64,000 nucleotides of DNA from Periplaneta americana (GCF_040183065.1 NC_091124.1:62442501-62506500), one strand, 5' to 3'; positions 22,764 to 34,540 are shown, numbered from the stretch's first letter. Program-made: numbers and translations. Notes: generated by a model not told the origin, from the letters alone.

Positions 22764-24579
22764 TTCCCCTTATTGTCCTTGCCTCCCCCTTCTTATTTCA
22801 TTTTGCGTACCATCCATTCGTAATTCTACGTAAAGATATATAGTAAAGCTAAGTACTTGTCGATATTTTTTTCGGGTAAGCCTACTCCTTCCTTCATTTC
22901 ATCAGTTATCTGCAATAGTTAAAAATACGACAGGTTAAGTATTGGTAATAATACGGGTTTTTGTTGCTGAGATGGGAAGTGTTTGAGGCTCCGAACCCTG
23001 GGGCTCGCCTGGGACCCGATTCTGTCAGGGCTGATGCAGGTTAACCCACCTGTCAGAATCGTATTCGCGAATGTCACCCAAGCTACCTGTTGGACTTGGA
23101 CAACAGTCGCATAGGGCTTCACAGGGCGTACAGTGGGCAAAGCAAGCCAAGTGCAAGGATCCGTCCCGCGTGCGCCCCTGGAAAAGTCAAGCCCAGCCAA
23201 GTTCCTACTATAGCAGCTACCTTGTTGCGGAACTTTTTTTTACTACTATAAGTTGATTGTTCCGACATTCCTCAGTGGAAGCATTGCAGCAAGTTCTGTC
23301 TGTGCAGCCGATCGTCGCACAGTGGTTCCAAATACAAATCTAGCAGGACGAAATTAGTAACTCTTCTCGTTTCTAACAGATTTTCATAAAATTTTGTATG
23401 TAGATTACAAATAGCATTTTGCGTTTGTGTGTAAACTCTGATTATGTTTGGATAAGATAAACCACCATTTCATAGGAGTTTAATTCAAAAGAATAATAAT
23501 TTTATAAAACAGTTTTCTTAGGGATTTGAACGAATCCAAAAGGTACATTATCTACTTTCTGTTTTATTTTACTGTGTGAAAGATATAAAAAATACATAAT
23601 AATCGTACACATTGAGTCAAATATCATTTAATAGTATATTACGATACAAGATTGGGAAGTGCTTATTACAACATCGAGGAAAAGTTTGAAAAACGGGCAG
23701 AGCGAGTTTTTCAATTTCCGAGACTTTGTAATTCACTTCACAAACGTGTATTGTACAGTATTTTTTGCACGATATATTTTGAAAATGATGATTTCTTACC
23801 AAGATGGGCAAGGATAATTTCCGAAAGAGAAGGTTATTTTAATACAATGGACGAAAAATATTTGCAAATGCGGTTTAGGCTAAGAAAGACATAAGCATTG
23901 TATATTTTGAACAGTACAGAAAGTGATTTAGAATTTATCTGAAGTTAAATGCTTCATAATATTATTTAAATTATACATTTATTGAAGAAATGTTTAATCA
24001 ATCTTCGATTGCCTGAAATACGACAACTAAAGTAATATGAATAGCATATTTATCACTTAGGCCTATTATTACATTTGAAGGCGTTGGAATAGCGCAAATC
24101 CATTAAGTATTTCCATTCTGCTTGTTGCATGATTTTACCTAGACTGGATGAATGAATCAATCAATGAATCAGTCAATCCATACATCGATGAATCAATGTA
24201 CGAAATGAATAAGTGATTCGATGGATGGATGGATGATTGGATGATTGATTGATTGATCGATCGATCGATTGATTGATTGATTGATTGACCTGAGAGAGGA
24301 AGAATTATCAATTAAATGATGGGCCTAAACGATGATAAATGCGTCCTTGCAAGGGCTCTTGTAACTCCTGCATGTTTCAGTGCGGTATGCCTTTGCCGTA
24401 CACCTACAAAGAATGAGAAACAACTCAAGTATTCGATAAATCAACCCTGAGACACTTCGCGAGATGGGAGAGCTTTGCATACTGACTATAGCGCCAAGCG
24501 TTTAATAGCAATATATAATTTCCATTTTTCGTAATCGGTTGTGCACGACTCTATTCCCAACTCTAAGGAGGATGATGGG
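22764..24579. other. no gene recognised; GC-rich stretch and GATT-type simple repeats
   Basis: A GC-richer stretch at about 22975-23225 has no recognised identity. Simple-sequence gatt/gatc/gaat repeats occur at 24150-24290. Open frames in this interval show no domains. Confidence 0.4.
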
Positions 24580-24705
24580 TAATAATCAATCACATGGCGA
24601 ATCCTCGGCTTCATCCTACTGAAAATCCTACAAATCACCAATTACATGGACGCTAAATAACCTAGTAGTTGACGCAGCATCGTTAAATAATCGACTAAAG
24701 ATAAC
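24580..24705 (+). mobile_element. 5'-truncated SINE
   Basis: Contains the body and 3' end of the 6340-type family ('atggcgaatcctcggc…gacgctaaataacctagtag…cgttaaataatc') without a recognisable tRNA-like head. Confidence 0.7.
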
Positions 24706-24934
24706 TGGGATGTACTTCGCTTCTTACAATTTAATATCTTAGCATAGCTCATTATTAACCTGCTGTATAATTCGCCCTTAGCCTAGAAATTCTTCCAATA
24801 ACATAGTCTACTCGAAAAGTCCCAAAAGATACAGACCATTAGCTAATCTTCAGTAGGAGTTGTCACTTTAAACTCTTCTTCACTGCGGAAATTAGCGTGT
24901 TTCTATTCTGTGTTGCTGTCATATTGATAAAGTG

Positions 24935-25432
24935 TGTGTGTATCTAATGCCCACCCACTTCACTTGCGTGATTCGGGTTCCGCATACTGCAGATAGAGGG
25001 CAGAACTATGACCCATTTTCTAGTTGTACACCACTTCAGCGGGTCACACTGTACATGATGTGTATCTGTGGAGAGTTATGTCGTGTGTTAGGGTGAGTGT
25101 ATGTGTAAGTGTTCGTGTAAGTGTAGTGTCAGGAATGAGTGATGATGAGGAATGGAGAAGGGGGAAACCCGGTGCCGGCACGTAGCCTACTCCTGTCGAA
25201 TAGCACCAAGGGGGCCGCCAGGCTTAGCCTCCCCATCCGACGGACGAATCACTATCAACAGTGACATATGCCTTCTCTTCATATGCACTGCGGAGAGATT
25301 TGGGATTTAACCCAGGCATATTGGTGCACAATCTAGTGATTAGAAATTGTGCACCGCCATCTCTCCTAGTACCGAGGTAGAAATTTTACATGAAAATTTC
25401 TGACCCCGCCGGGAATCGAACCCGGGCCGGGT
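24935..25432 (-). mobile_element. 498-bp tRNA-headed SINE
   Basis: Flanked by a perfect 13-bp duplication TATTGATAAAGTG (24922-24934 and 25433-25445). The tRNA-like head lies at the right end (minus strand; cgggttcgattcccgg). The long body includes 'ctactcctgtcgaatagcac' and 'ccgacggacgaatcac'. Distinct from the other SINE families in the window. Confidence 0.85.
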
Positions 25433-25445
25433 ATTGATAAAGTGA

Positions 25446-26072
25446 TATGATGGATTCGTGTAACTTGTAGGCTAATTCTAAGCAAAACTTCTGTATCGAA
25501 ATATGATACTTTCTTTGCCCACAAAAACCTGAAACCAATGTCGAAATAGCCTAAGATACTTTCTTTACCCACAAAGATCTGAAACTTCTCGTACTTCACG
25601 AGAGACCTGTTTTTCAATCAGGTCGTCATGAAGAACTGTCACAGCAAATCGTCTGCATTGCATAGGATTCATGTCGCGTGACACTTGGATTCCTACAGCC
25701 CACTATTGAATATGTAGTCAGCATTGTGCGATATTTCAACGCAGTCGTCATCTTGATGTTACACTTAGGTGTGTGATTTTTCGGTATTAACGATATACGC
25801 GAAATGTGTTAAAAACTTAATGTTATGCATGAAAAATGCAAATCCTTTAATGAAAGTAAAAAATTAAATGAAAATTCCCACGAATTTTCGCGAAATTTAT
25901 AAATGTCCATGAAATTACTTCATTATCACGATATAGTTTTAAGGAGAATTCGCACAAAAAAAGACTCTTCCAAACACAATGTGAAAATTTTCTTCGTTAT
26001 AAAATATAGGCTACATGAACATTTCTACGTAATTGACCGTTCAGCATTACATGCGTGTGACATCAGGCAATG
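25446..26072. other. no recognised gene
   Basis: Nothing supported. Confidence 0.4.
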
Positions 26073-26080
26073 ATGTAGGA

Positions 26081-27248
26081 CAGGCATGTCAGTTGATCCC
26101 CACAGGAGCAAGCGCGCGCTTTAGAGCCCAGGAGAGCCTGAGCGCTTTACAGCGGAAAGGAAAGAGACAGACAAAAGAGGTGGTATATACCGCTTGGTCG
26201 AGCTATATTTAGGGATGGCCAGCATTGATTCGATAAAGGGACGAGAACTTATTAAAACTGTATCCATGTTAATTTTTAGATTTGCCTGAGAAATATAGCC
26301 TAAGTGCATTATAAGAATGTAAGTTTTAATTTTAATGCTCATTTTTCACAAGTTGATTTTTTTATTCAAATGAAATATTTTCTCAGCTTTTCGAATAGAA
26401 AAGTGAAATTTTCAGGTATAGGCCTATTTATTTAGTAGCCTTACAGAATGTTTTCGTAAATCTAATATACAGTATATACGATTTACTGAAGATAGTGTAT
26501 TGAAATTTTTGAAAATATTCGAATGGAAATTGTTTGTAAGGAAGTGAATTAACAAAGGAACTACTGTTACATCATAAGCAAAAGATACGTGCCCATGTGT
26601 TATAAAAATTTCAGCTCTATAGCTTCAACAGATTTCGAGAAAATAATTTAATATTCTGATGATAGGAAGTTGCTCACAAATATCACCTTAAAAGCATAAG
26701 GTGGTAAGAGTTTTATTATGTAATATTAGTTACACTTAAAACAGATACAGTGCCGAGGTAACTTTGCTTTGTACTGTAATATTGTTTTGATTACTTTATT
26801 GATTACTTTTGTAAGGCTAAAGATACTATCAATATAAATTCCAACTTATCATGTCATACCCAATCTCTTCTTTGGAATATCACTTTCTTTATGAATGATG
26901 TGTTTCATCCACTTAATATAGTATAATATTATACTACTATGGAATTTAAGTGAATATTCCTTCTTAACTCTCTATTATGTTATTAAGATTTAAAACACAA
27001 GTGCAATATTAAGAAATCAGTGTTAGTACTTTTGTTTTACAGACAATATAGATAATATTAAACAGAAAGAAGCCATATAAAAATAACGACATAAAATTTC
27101 ACGTTCCGTTTGAAGTTTGTGCACCACTGTTTTCTTAATCCAACAGGTTGCTTATTCATATACACAGCCCTTCCTCTTTCCATACTTAGCGCTTGCTGCC
27201 CGCGCACGACGTCAAGGTCAGAAAAATGCGCTTGCTTTGACATCACTG
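26081..27248. mobile_element. non-autonomous hAT element with 8-bp target duplication
   Basis: Exact 8-bp duplication ATGTAGGA (26073-26080, 27249-27256). Ends are CAGGCATGTCAG at the left and …GACATCACTG at the right, with subterminal 'gcaagcgc' present inverted near both ends. The hAT call follows from the CAG…CTG ends plus 8-bp duplication. The 1.17-kb interior is AT-rich and I found no transposase domain. Confidence 0.8.
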
Positions 27249-27345
27249 ATGTAGGAAGTACAGTCTTGTCGCACAGGTCCCAGAAAGGAGACTGCGTATG
27301 ATCAGGGAACGTGCGACCTGGATCACAAGAGGACTAGTTCATTTC

Positions 27346-27650
27346 ATTTAGTGTTCTACCCAAGGGCAGATCTTTCACTGCAAACCCACCTTTCTCCAAT
27401 CTTTCCTATTTTCTGCCTTCCTTTTCGTTTCTTCATATGATCCATACAGTATATCTTAATCTCGTCTATGATCTGATATCTTCTTCTACCCCGAACTCTT
27501 CTCCCGTTCACCATTCCTTCCTTGCATCCTTCAGTAGGCAGTTTCTTCTCAGAGTGGAAAGACCCATCATGCCATGTTTGCAGTTTTTCTTGGGAAAGAT
27601 AAATGCTGTAGCTTCTCGTTGCTTTCCGCACACCACTCTCTCTTTCGCAT
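27346..27650 (-). pseudogene. LINE reverse transcriptase C-terminal fragment
   Basis: The minus strand encodes SEKKLPTEGCKEGMVNGRR, then VRGRRRYQIIDEIKIY and a basic end, the typical final segment of a non-LTR RT. The 3' untranslated end 'gcagtgaaagatctgccctt' closely matches the LINE at 37260-37765, so both belong to one family. It is 5'-truncated; the open frame upstream of about 27600 is probably unrelated sequence. Confidence 0.75.
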
Positions 27651-28974
27651 CTTAAAAAGATCCCAGGGGGTCCCAGCGTGGAGGTGAGAAGAGTGGATTT
27701 CACTAAATAGGCTCTCCGGACTTCACCTAAATTCACCACAAGAGTTAAATAAGGACTAGTTGAGGTAATAAAATTAGTTTTGTTTCGTTGTATGTCTGAT
27801 CATGCGCACTGCCTCTTCCCTGGGACTTACAAAGTATCTGTGCATAGTTTCAAGGACTATTTCCAGGGAGAAATGCAAGCAGACAGCGATCATTTCTCTT
27901 CCCCGCAACAACTGTCCTCGTGAGATCAAGAAGGCTGTGCCGTTACTCTCTTACAGTCGAATGAAATCGAATTAGCCTATGAATTTAATTAATGATGCAA
28001 ACTTTTTTCTGTTTGTTTCAGGGGGATTGTTTCAATAATAATTTAAAAATATATATTTTATTATTTTTAAGTTCCTTTATGGTGCGAAATGGCGTGTTTT
28101 TTTTTACGAAATATTCACCGAAATTAAAGCATTTAATCACCGAAATGAGGGTAAAATAATGACCATAAAATCACACATAGTTATACGATATGTAACCTTT
28201 CTCTCTGATCAATCTAATTATTGAATGTAGGTAAATGATTATAACTGGGAACCAGAAAGAAGCGAAATTCTAGAGGGGAGTGTAAAAATGCTGAAACACG
28301 CTCTCTATGCACACTGAAGAGCCCATATCCTTATGAAAGGTGAAATCTTAAATGGCGAAATACCACGGCAATTAAAGAATCTCTGGTTAGTATAGTCTAA
28401 TTTCGCAAAAAAATGCATTTCCTTCATTAGATTTACTCGGCGTTGCGCTGGTTACCTATCCGTACCATCTCTCGATTCAAGTTCTCCAAGATGAGCTGCG
28501 TCTTTACTGAAGAAGTTCTTCTTTTTTTTTTCCTATTCACTGCGACGACTGCAGATGCTGGTAACAAATGAGATTCATTAACAGTGCGTAGGAAATACAA
28601 TCAGTGCCAGTACAGCTTCTACGTGAGTTGTATTCTAATAGTGCCAACAGTACATGGACAGTGACAGATGGAAGAGGTATTTTGTATGGTTCTATTGACT
28701 GGGGATGTATCTTGATACCGTTTGGCAAATGTCTGTTGGGAGTCTTCAGTTCACGATGCCAGTACCTTTGACAAACCTTCGAAATAGCTTGTATTGTTAG
28801 TTTTGTTAGGCATATTATCAAGCCACTACGTGAGTAGGCCTATAAAACATGCTGGTCTTCTTAAATTTGAGTTCGCACTTCAGATTGATATATGAGGGTT
28901 GATACTTTTGCTGTAGCCCTGAGCCACTTATATTTGAAAAAAAAAAAAACAATCTCACCTCATTTTTCCACATA
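27651..28974. other. no recognised gene
   Basis: Short open frames without domains; nothing supported. Confidence 0.4.
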
Positions 28975-29620
28975 GTCTCCTATAATAGCAGATTGATGCA
29001 CTTCTCCCAGCGATGCTTCAACATTTCTACAGCTTCCAGGAAGAAAGGTTGTCCAAACTCTGCACTGGTTTACTGCATTGGATGGAAATTTCATCCCACG
29101 CAGGTGTTCTTTGAATTTTGGGAATAGCCTGAAGTCGCTGGGTGCCAGATCTGGTGAATAGCCTATAGTGCAGCGGTCGTCAGCACAGAGCACCCTGGGG
29201 CTAGCGTCTCTTACCCGCGGAGAACACAGTGCACCATGGTGCACTCGTAGCTACTAGCGGGTATGCTCTCTACCTCTTCCTGCTGCACGATGGTTTACAC
29301 GGGACGGCTCCGCTTACCCTTTGCACATTTCAGCGAGTGCTGACGACCACTGCTATAGTGGATGGTCCAGCAATACAAATTCTGCTGTTGAAATTGCAAC
29401 CATTGCAACTAAGTACTTGTGACTAGGAGCATTGTCTTGGTGGAAAAGAACATTTCGCCTTAACTTGCCACGATGTTCCTCGATAGCATCCCGCAATTTT
29501 TAATTTAAATTTGCACAATAAAGATATGTTATTATGGCTCCTTTCTGCAAATAGCCTGTCAAAATAACACCTTGAGCATCCCAAAAAAACAGAGAGAAAA
29601 ACCTTGCCGGCTGATAGTTA
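28975..29620 (-). pseudogene. mariner transposase, C-terminal half, split by a MITE
   Basis: Minus-strand reading gives FFWDAQGVILTGYLQKGAII, one stop inside the following segment, then RNVLFHQDNAPSHK. After the hAT MITE (29171-29352) it continues YSPDLAPSDFRLFPKFKEHL and ends at GEVHQSAIIGDYVEK. WDAQGVIL, FHQDNAPSHK (containing a catalytic Asp) and YSPDLAPSDFRLF (containing the last catalytic Asp) are diagnostic of mariner DD34D transposases. The N-terminal half is missing; the CACAGTCTA-family element 29625-29806 lies at the break. Confidence 0.9.
29171..29352. mobile_element. 182-bp hAT MITE inside the mariner gene
   Basis: Ends CAGCGGTCGTCAGCAC and GTGCTGACGACCACTG (one mismatch between arms), flanked by a perfect 8-bp duplication CTATAGTG (29163-29170, 29353-29360). 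Removing it together with one duplication copy restores the mariner frame around the YSPDLAPSD block. Confidence 0.9.
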
Positions 29621-29624
29621 ACAC

Positions 29625-29806
29625 CACAGTCTATTATATACAGTCACGAAGCTTGAGTTGTGAGGATGCTAGGAACAATAGACTGTGCCGGTACTATTTC
29701 GCATTGTCTGTGATGAGGCGATATTAGCGATCCTAGTGGTTAGCAACTATCTATGGATGCATATTTACTACGTATTGAGCTTCGTGACTGTATATACTAG
29801 ACTGTG
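29625..29806. mobile_element. 182-bp TIR element, CACAGTCTA family
   Basis: Left end CACAGTCTATTATATACAGT, right end the inverted equivalent (…actgtatatactagactgtg). Subterminal 'cgaagctt' and 'gcgatcctagtggttagcaac' are shared with 8680-10015 and 52593-52794. Flanks ttaacac/gttacac suggest a 7-8-bp duplication with one indel. Confidence 0.8.
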
Positions 29807-29813
29807 GTTACAC

Positions 29814-30198
29814 TTAGAATTTTTTAGATGTCGGTGAACTCTTAACTCTTAAATTTCCACTCCATACTTTCTAAGAATTGAGAATAATGAGAAATTAGGG
29901 TTATCTTCTGTTATATGAATCGTGTTCATCTCGAATTATTAGAAATTTATTTGAATATATATCTGTGGTGTTCGGTTAAAGGGGGATAAGTCATTTTTTG
30001 TGCAGATGGAATTTTGTTTCCCAGATGAACACACAAATTAAATTATACAAATGAGTGTGCAGAAATCAAAGAATACTAGCAGTTGATGTGCTTTATTTGT
30101 GTAGAAAATTATTTGCAATAATGGTTCGAAGTTTAATTTTCATTTATCTTCAAACTCATTTTTATGACATCTTCCTTTACCCAAACAACATAGATATA
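29814..30198. other. no recognised gene
   Basis: Nothing supported. Confidence 0.4.
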
Positions 30199-30206
30199 CT
30201 ATATAT

Positions 30207-31123
30207 CAGGGGCGGCCCGTCCTTATGTGCTATAGTGCTACAGCACAATGATAATTTTGGCTCAAATAATGTATTTGTAATACTACCATAGTATTTGATC
30301 TGTCATTTGACAATTTCCCGTGGTCATGTTCATGACGCGTTATAAAGTGTTTAGTCTTCGTGCCTTCTTTGGTGCCTCGGGGGGTTCGTTGTGCTACTCA
30401 AAGCTCCACATGAAAAATGTAGACAGTTATGCGCATGTGCGAAGCTGAAATCACTGCTCTGATTGGCTATTTTTACGCGGGAAAGTGCTGTAGTCAGCTT
30501 CAGCACAACACAGCTTGGAGATTGCAAAAGTAAAGCGTAACGAAAGAATGCTTGTTTGTGGAAGAATTCGGAACTATGTACAATGTATTTGGTAATTCAA
30601 GTGTCCGACTGCTGCTGCCATCTACCAGTTGAAGTTGCTGGCTATACTATACTGAACAAAAGAGTGTTCCAGATACAAGTTGGATTTCTATACGGTAGAC
30701 CTGACTTCCGAAATATAAATGGCTGTTCAATTGTCACAATACATAGTATCCAACAATTTACAGGATCCATTCTGTGAAGTATCGAAGTTGTTAAATATTT
30801 TGGTTACAACACCAATGACCACTGCTGAGCCAGAAATATGTTTTTCTTCCTTGAAACGCATAAAAACGCTTTTAAGGAACACTATGTCCCAGGATCGTCT
30901 CACTGCTCTTGCAATACTGTCAATAGAAAAGAGTGTGATGTCCGAGATGGAGGGGTTTAACACCAAATGAAAAGTTATGCAGTACGAAAGAACGTCGTAT
31001 GGACTTCATATTTCATCACTAGACGAGACTCCAAATTAAGATAAATACATAAGTGTAGGCCTCTACAGTAGGCCGATATAAAGATTGTAGCACACTCATT
31101 ATTCTGACCACCAGCCGCTACTG
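30207..31123 (+). mobile_element. deleted hAT element carrying the dimerisation domain
   Basis: The left end is CAGGGGCGGCCCGTCC and the right end reads inverted as CAGTAGCGGCTGG. Flanks CTATATAT (30199-30206) and CTATATGT (31124-31131) are a 7-of-8 target duplication. The only coding remnant is the transposase C-terminus at 30719-30970. 917 bp in all. Confidence 0.75.
30719..30970 (+). pseudogene. hAT transposase C-terminal (dimerisation) segment
   Basis: The 83-residue frame contains FCEVSKLLNILVTTPMTTAE, FSSLKRIKTLLRNTMSQDRL and TALAILSIEKS. This is the hAT C-terminal dimerisation block, in which E-(R)-(C/S)-F-S-x-L-K-R-I-K and LRNTM are the recognised residues. The upstream zinc finger and catalytic parts have been lost inside the element; a preceding frame at 30556 shows no transposase motif. 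Alternative: a host gene domesticated from hAT, but the short length and TIR/TSD context argue for a dead transposon. Confidence 0.8.
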
Positions 31124-31131
31124 CTATATGT

Positions 31132-31871
31132 TGTAATTAAATTGATATATTTACGTAAAAAAGCTTCCATCGTAATCCTAATATACCTCTAACTAAATGT
31201 AAACTAAATAAAATAAACTGTTAGGACGGATGGTGACCATGTATAATGGTATATTAAATTTACATTTTAGCAGTCTAATTAATGGTATGGCATACTGGCT
31301 ATTTCCCAGGTTTGAGATGCGTACTCGGCGCATCAAGCCCACTTTCAGAATCAGTGAAATTAAATCTTCTCTTTGTGATAAGAGGTGAAATGTTTATCAA
31401 TTTTTATATCTATAGTTTGAGCTTAAAATATAAAAACATAGGCCTATTATACTTAATTATGAGTAGTATAAGAGAAGACTTTGCTCTTAAAATTATTCTA
31501 TTGTTAACAAAATTACACATTAATAAAAATAAAAGGAAAGTATAAACAATAAATACTAAAGAACGGCACCAATACACAAACACAAGAATAGAAGAAAATT
31601 CATTACATTAATCTATCAGAATAACAAACAAAAAAGTCTACATTAAGAAAGTTGAACCTATTATAGCATATAAAACACAAAATATATTACACAGATATCT
31701 AAACACTAAAGGGAAACAAATAAAGAACTATAACCTGACGAGAATACAAATTAAATGCGATAATTGTCCTCACTTTTAAAGTAAGACTAACAGGTAGGCC
31801 ATGGTCATTTCAAACAGAATGCAATGCCGAGACATCAACAATTATAATAAATCCAGTAACACAGAACATTT
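31132..31871. other. no recognised gene
   Basis: A-rich plus strand at 31500-31760; nothing supported. Confidence 0.4.
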
Positions 31872-31873
31872 TA

Positions 31874-32820
31874 CACTGCTCAAAATAATTAGAGGAACAC
31901 TTGTAATAAATTGAATAAGTTGGTGTTTTTTGAAGCTGCGATGCTAAAAATTGGACAATATGTAAATTGGAACATTAATTTAATCTATGGATACAAAATT
32001 TAAAGATCCATGGCCTAAATACAGACTAGCCTAATTACCTGAAATAACAAATAACTTATGGAGAAATCTTTGATTACAGAAGGCACTGACAACTTCTAAT
32101 TGGTAAGCTTTCTGACGTTGCTGTAGTGACGAATGCTGATTATTGCCTTGTTTATTAAAGACTCTTACAAAATGAGACATTTAAATGAGTTTGAAGTGTA
32201 CCATGCTCTACTTCTTTTACGACAAGGTCAATCACTGAGACAAGTGGCTAGAGAGCTTGAGGTTTCTCCTTCCGTGTTGTCCAGGTTACGCAACAGGCAC
32301 AGAGAGACAGGTCAGTATTGTAGAAGACCTGTCCAGGGCCGTAAATGTAAAACAAGTCCCCAGGACGACAGATACATTGTCCTATCTGCTCTTCGACAGC
32401 GTACAAAAACTGCAAGAGACCTGCAGAATGACCTCTATATGGCTTCCGGAACCCGGGTTTCAGACCGAACGGTAAGGAACAGATTAAGGAAAGAGAATAT
32501 TCGTCCAATACAGAACCTTATAAGGAGCATGCCACGAAGTGCCTAGCTGTCATCGAATGTCGTGGAGGCTATACACGATATTAGACCTTTATAACGGGTG
32601 TTTAAGTTTGATAAGTAAAGACAAGATTCAATTTCTTATATGGTGAAATGTTTTAAAAAGTTGTTTGTTGACATTATTCATTTGTTTTTATTGATATGGA
32701 GATAAATGTGGCCATAAATAACCAAAAATAATATACTTTATTAATTTCATGTCTGTACTTTTATCCAATGAAAAAATATTTAAATAATTCATAGTTTTCC
32801 TCCAATTGTTTTCAACAGTG
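31874..32820 (+). mobile_element. Tc1-like element with internal deletion
   Basis: Flanked by TA (31872-31873, 32821-32822). Left end CACTGCTCAAAATAATTAGA and right end inverted CACTGTTGAAAACAATTGGA, continuing with gaggaa. At 947 bp it is shorter than a usual 1.3-1.7-kb Tc1. The coding remnant is 32172-32584. Confidence 0.85.
32172..32584 (+). pseudogene. Tc1-like transposase missing its catalytic core
   Basis: ATG at 32172 starts MRHLNEFEVYHALLLLRQGQ, then the first HTH (SLRQVARELEVSPSVLSRLR) and the GRPR-like linker (RRPVQGRKCKTSP). The second HTH (GTRVSDRTVRNRLRKENIRP) follows. The next residues are the extreme C-terminus: RSMPR, and after a one-base frame change CLAVIECRGGYTRY and TAG, matching the usual SMPRRCxAVIxARGGxTRY ending. 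The whole DDE catalytic core is therefore deleted and the two DNA-binding domains remain. A truncated DNA-binding protein of this type could in principle compete for ends, but no expression evidence exists. Confidence 0.85.
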
Positions 32821-32822
32821 TA

Positions 32823-34240
32823 TCAGCATTAGTTATACTGTAATTATTTATTACAATATATTATACTATATAGGAACAGATATGGAAATATTACATATGG
32901 CACTAAAATGTCAAGAACAATACGAAATATTAAAATGTACAAGAATACACAAAAAATACTCAACACAAAATTAAAATTTAAATAACATACCTACACTTTT
33001 TGACCTAACACACAATATATTGTTCCAGTATTTAAGAAAATATTTCACTCAGACTGAAAACATTAACATGTTAGCACAATTCCATGCTTCTGTATGACCA
33101 AACAAAAAATGGTAGCTCATAGTACTGCCAGCCTCCGCAGGGAGCGCTAATCAAAGGCATACAGCCACTCTATAATAATGTGGTAATATAACTCGTTGGT
33201 AATTATGAAGAATGAATCCAGAGTCCCCGCCATCACGTTCCACTTCTTCCACTAGATGGTTTCCGACACAACGTACACCAAGGGGGGTAACATTTGCAAA
33301 CGAAGTTATACTAAACGTGAGGAATGTTACTACACGTGTGTAGCCTATTATGTGACAGGTTTGATTAGGTGTGTAGTGAGAGGTTAGGATAGGTTAGATT
33401 AGGTGTGCAGTATTATGTGAGGGGTGTTGGCGATATTGAAAACCTCCTCCGACAAATTACGTTACATTCAGGAAATATGGCGATGTTTTCATTCACGCAC
33501 GACAAATTCGATATATAAGTAAGGAAAGTAGCTATTGGGTGCCATAGGGGCCTACAGCTCTTCCAGTGATCACATCCAATTTCCACTACTCCATGCTATA
33601 AATCCTAGGCATTTTCAAGGTATTTTAACAATTTTCTCTAGTGGCTGGTTCATAAGTAACCTTCACCAGTTGAACATATCATTAAGCTTTCACATTTACA
33701 TTAAAATGAAATTGATTATGGTGTCATATTCATTTATTTCCACTTTATGTTTTATTGGATTCGAAATTAGACTGCTTCGTTTTGAGCACATCAAAATTTC
33801 AATCATCCAAGGCCTACTGTAACTAATGACGTTACCGGTACCGCATTAACAGAAATTATGACAGATTTCTCGAATGCCAAGCACATAAATGTTTCACTTT
33901 AAAAAGTAAACATTCATAGTTCTGTAGGAACTTCTATATGATTACATTCTTGAGAAGGTAAGTCCGCTTCTTGCAGCAAAATAATTCATACAATGTGCAG
34001 AAGTGTGAGCAAATAGAAGGCAACGATCGAAATTTTTTAATGGTCAACTGGCATGAATGTACTTAGGACCTCCCACACTGTCTAGTGCAGGTACACCAAC
34101 TGAATGCTCGCATCGGGGAGGCTGTGTGTATTCCGCTGCCCAATTGGTGGTTCAACAAAAGAGGGGAAGCTACGAATCAAGTCAATGGCGGCGCTGGAAA
34201 GGGAATTCTTTGTTGTCACTAACATATTTGTTATACTGGG
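32823..34240. other. no recognised gene
   Basis: AT-rich. Contains a short TTAGG-like patch at 33382-33404. Open frames at 33535 and 34057 have no recognised domain. Confidence 0.4.
33382..33404 (+). repeat. degenerate TTAGG-like patch
   Basis: Three TTAGG/TAGG motifs in 23 bp (ggttaggataggttagatta…). It resembles the insect telomere repeat but is too short and imperfect to be called an interstitial telomeric tract. Confidence 0.35.
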
Positions 34241-34540
34241 CTTTCATTTCAAAACTTCCAACCCCAATAACTATTTATTTAAATTTAGTTTAATTTAAAC
34301 AAAAAAAAAAAAAACACGTCACTTTAGATAATGAGGGAGGAGTTTAAAACCAGTGTTAATTGCATTCTAGCTTTCACCCTCTCCCGCACTCTACCCCTTC
34401 ACCCTTGGAAATGTCGAATGGCACCCCTATATTTTGAGAGACCTACTTAAATTTGAAAGAGTATTCAATTGTTTATACGTTAATTAATTTGTTTTACATC
34501 TTTTGTTTTCTATCGTCGCTTGGCAACCTGGATTGTTATT
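34241..34540 (+). repeat. left arm of a large inverted repeat
   Basis: Starts 'ctttcatttcaaaacttcc' and ends 'ggcaacctggattgttatt'. The inverted counterpart at 36417-36701 preserves the order of landmarks: atttatttaaattta, aatttaaacaaaaa, cctatattttga, agagtattcaattgttt, ttttgttttctatc, tggcaacctggatt. Identity is roughly 70-80% by eye. Confidence 0.8.

Noticed and set aside
27600-27739. N-terminal part of the minus-strand 127-codon frame as a LINE protein
   Set aside because: The LINE-like motifs begin only after about 27600; the preceding residues look like unrelated flanking sequence left by 5' truncation.
33382-33404. Interstitial insect telomere repeat (TTAGG)n
   Set aside because: Only about three imperfect units; such short TAGG runs are expected by chance in insect DNA.
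34057-34298. Two overlapping 64-78-codon frames as genes
   Set aside because: No domain, signal or conserved motif; they overlap the left inverted-repeat arm.
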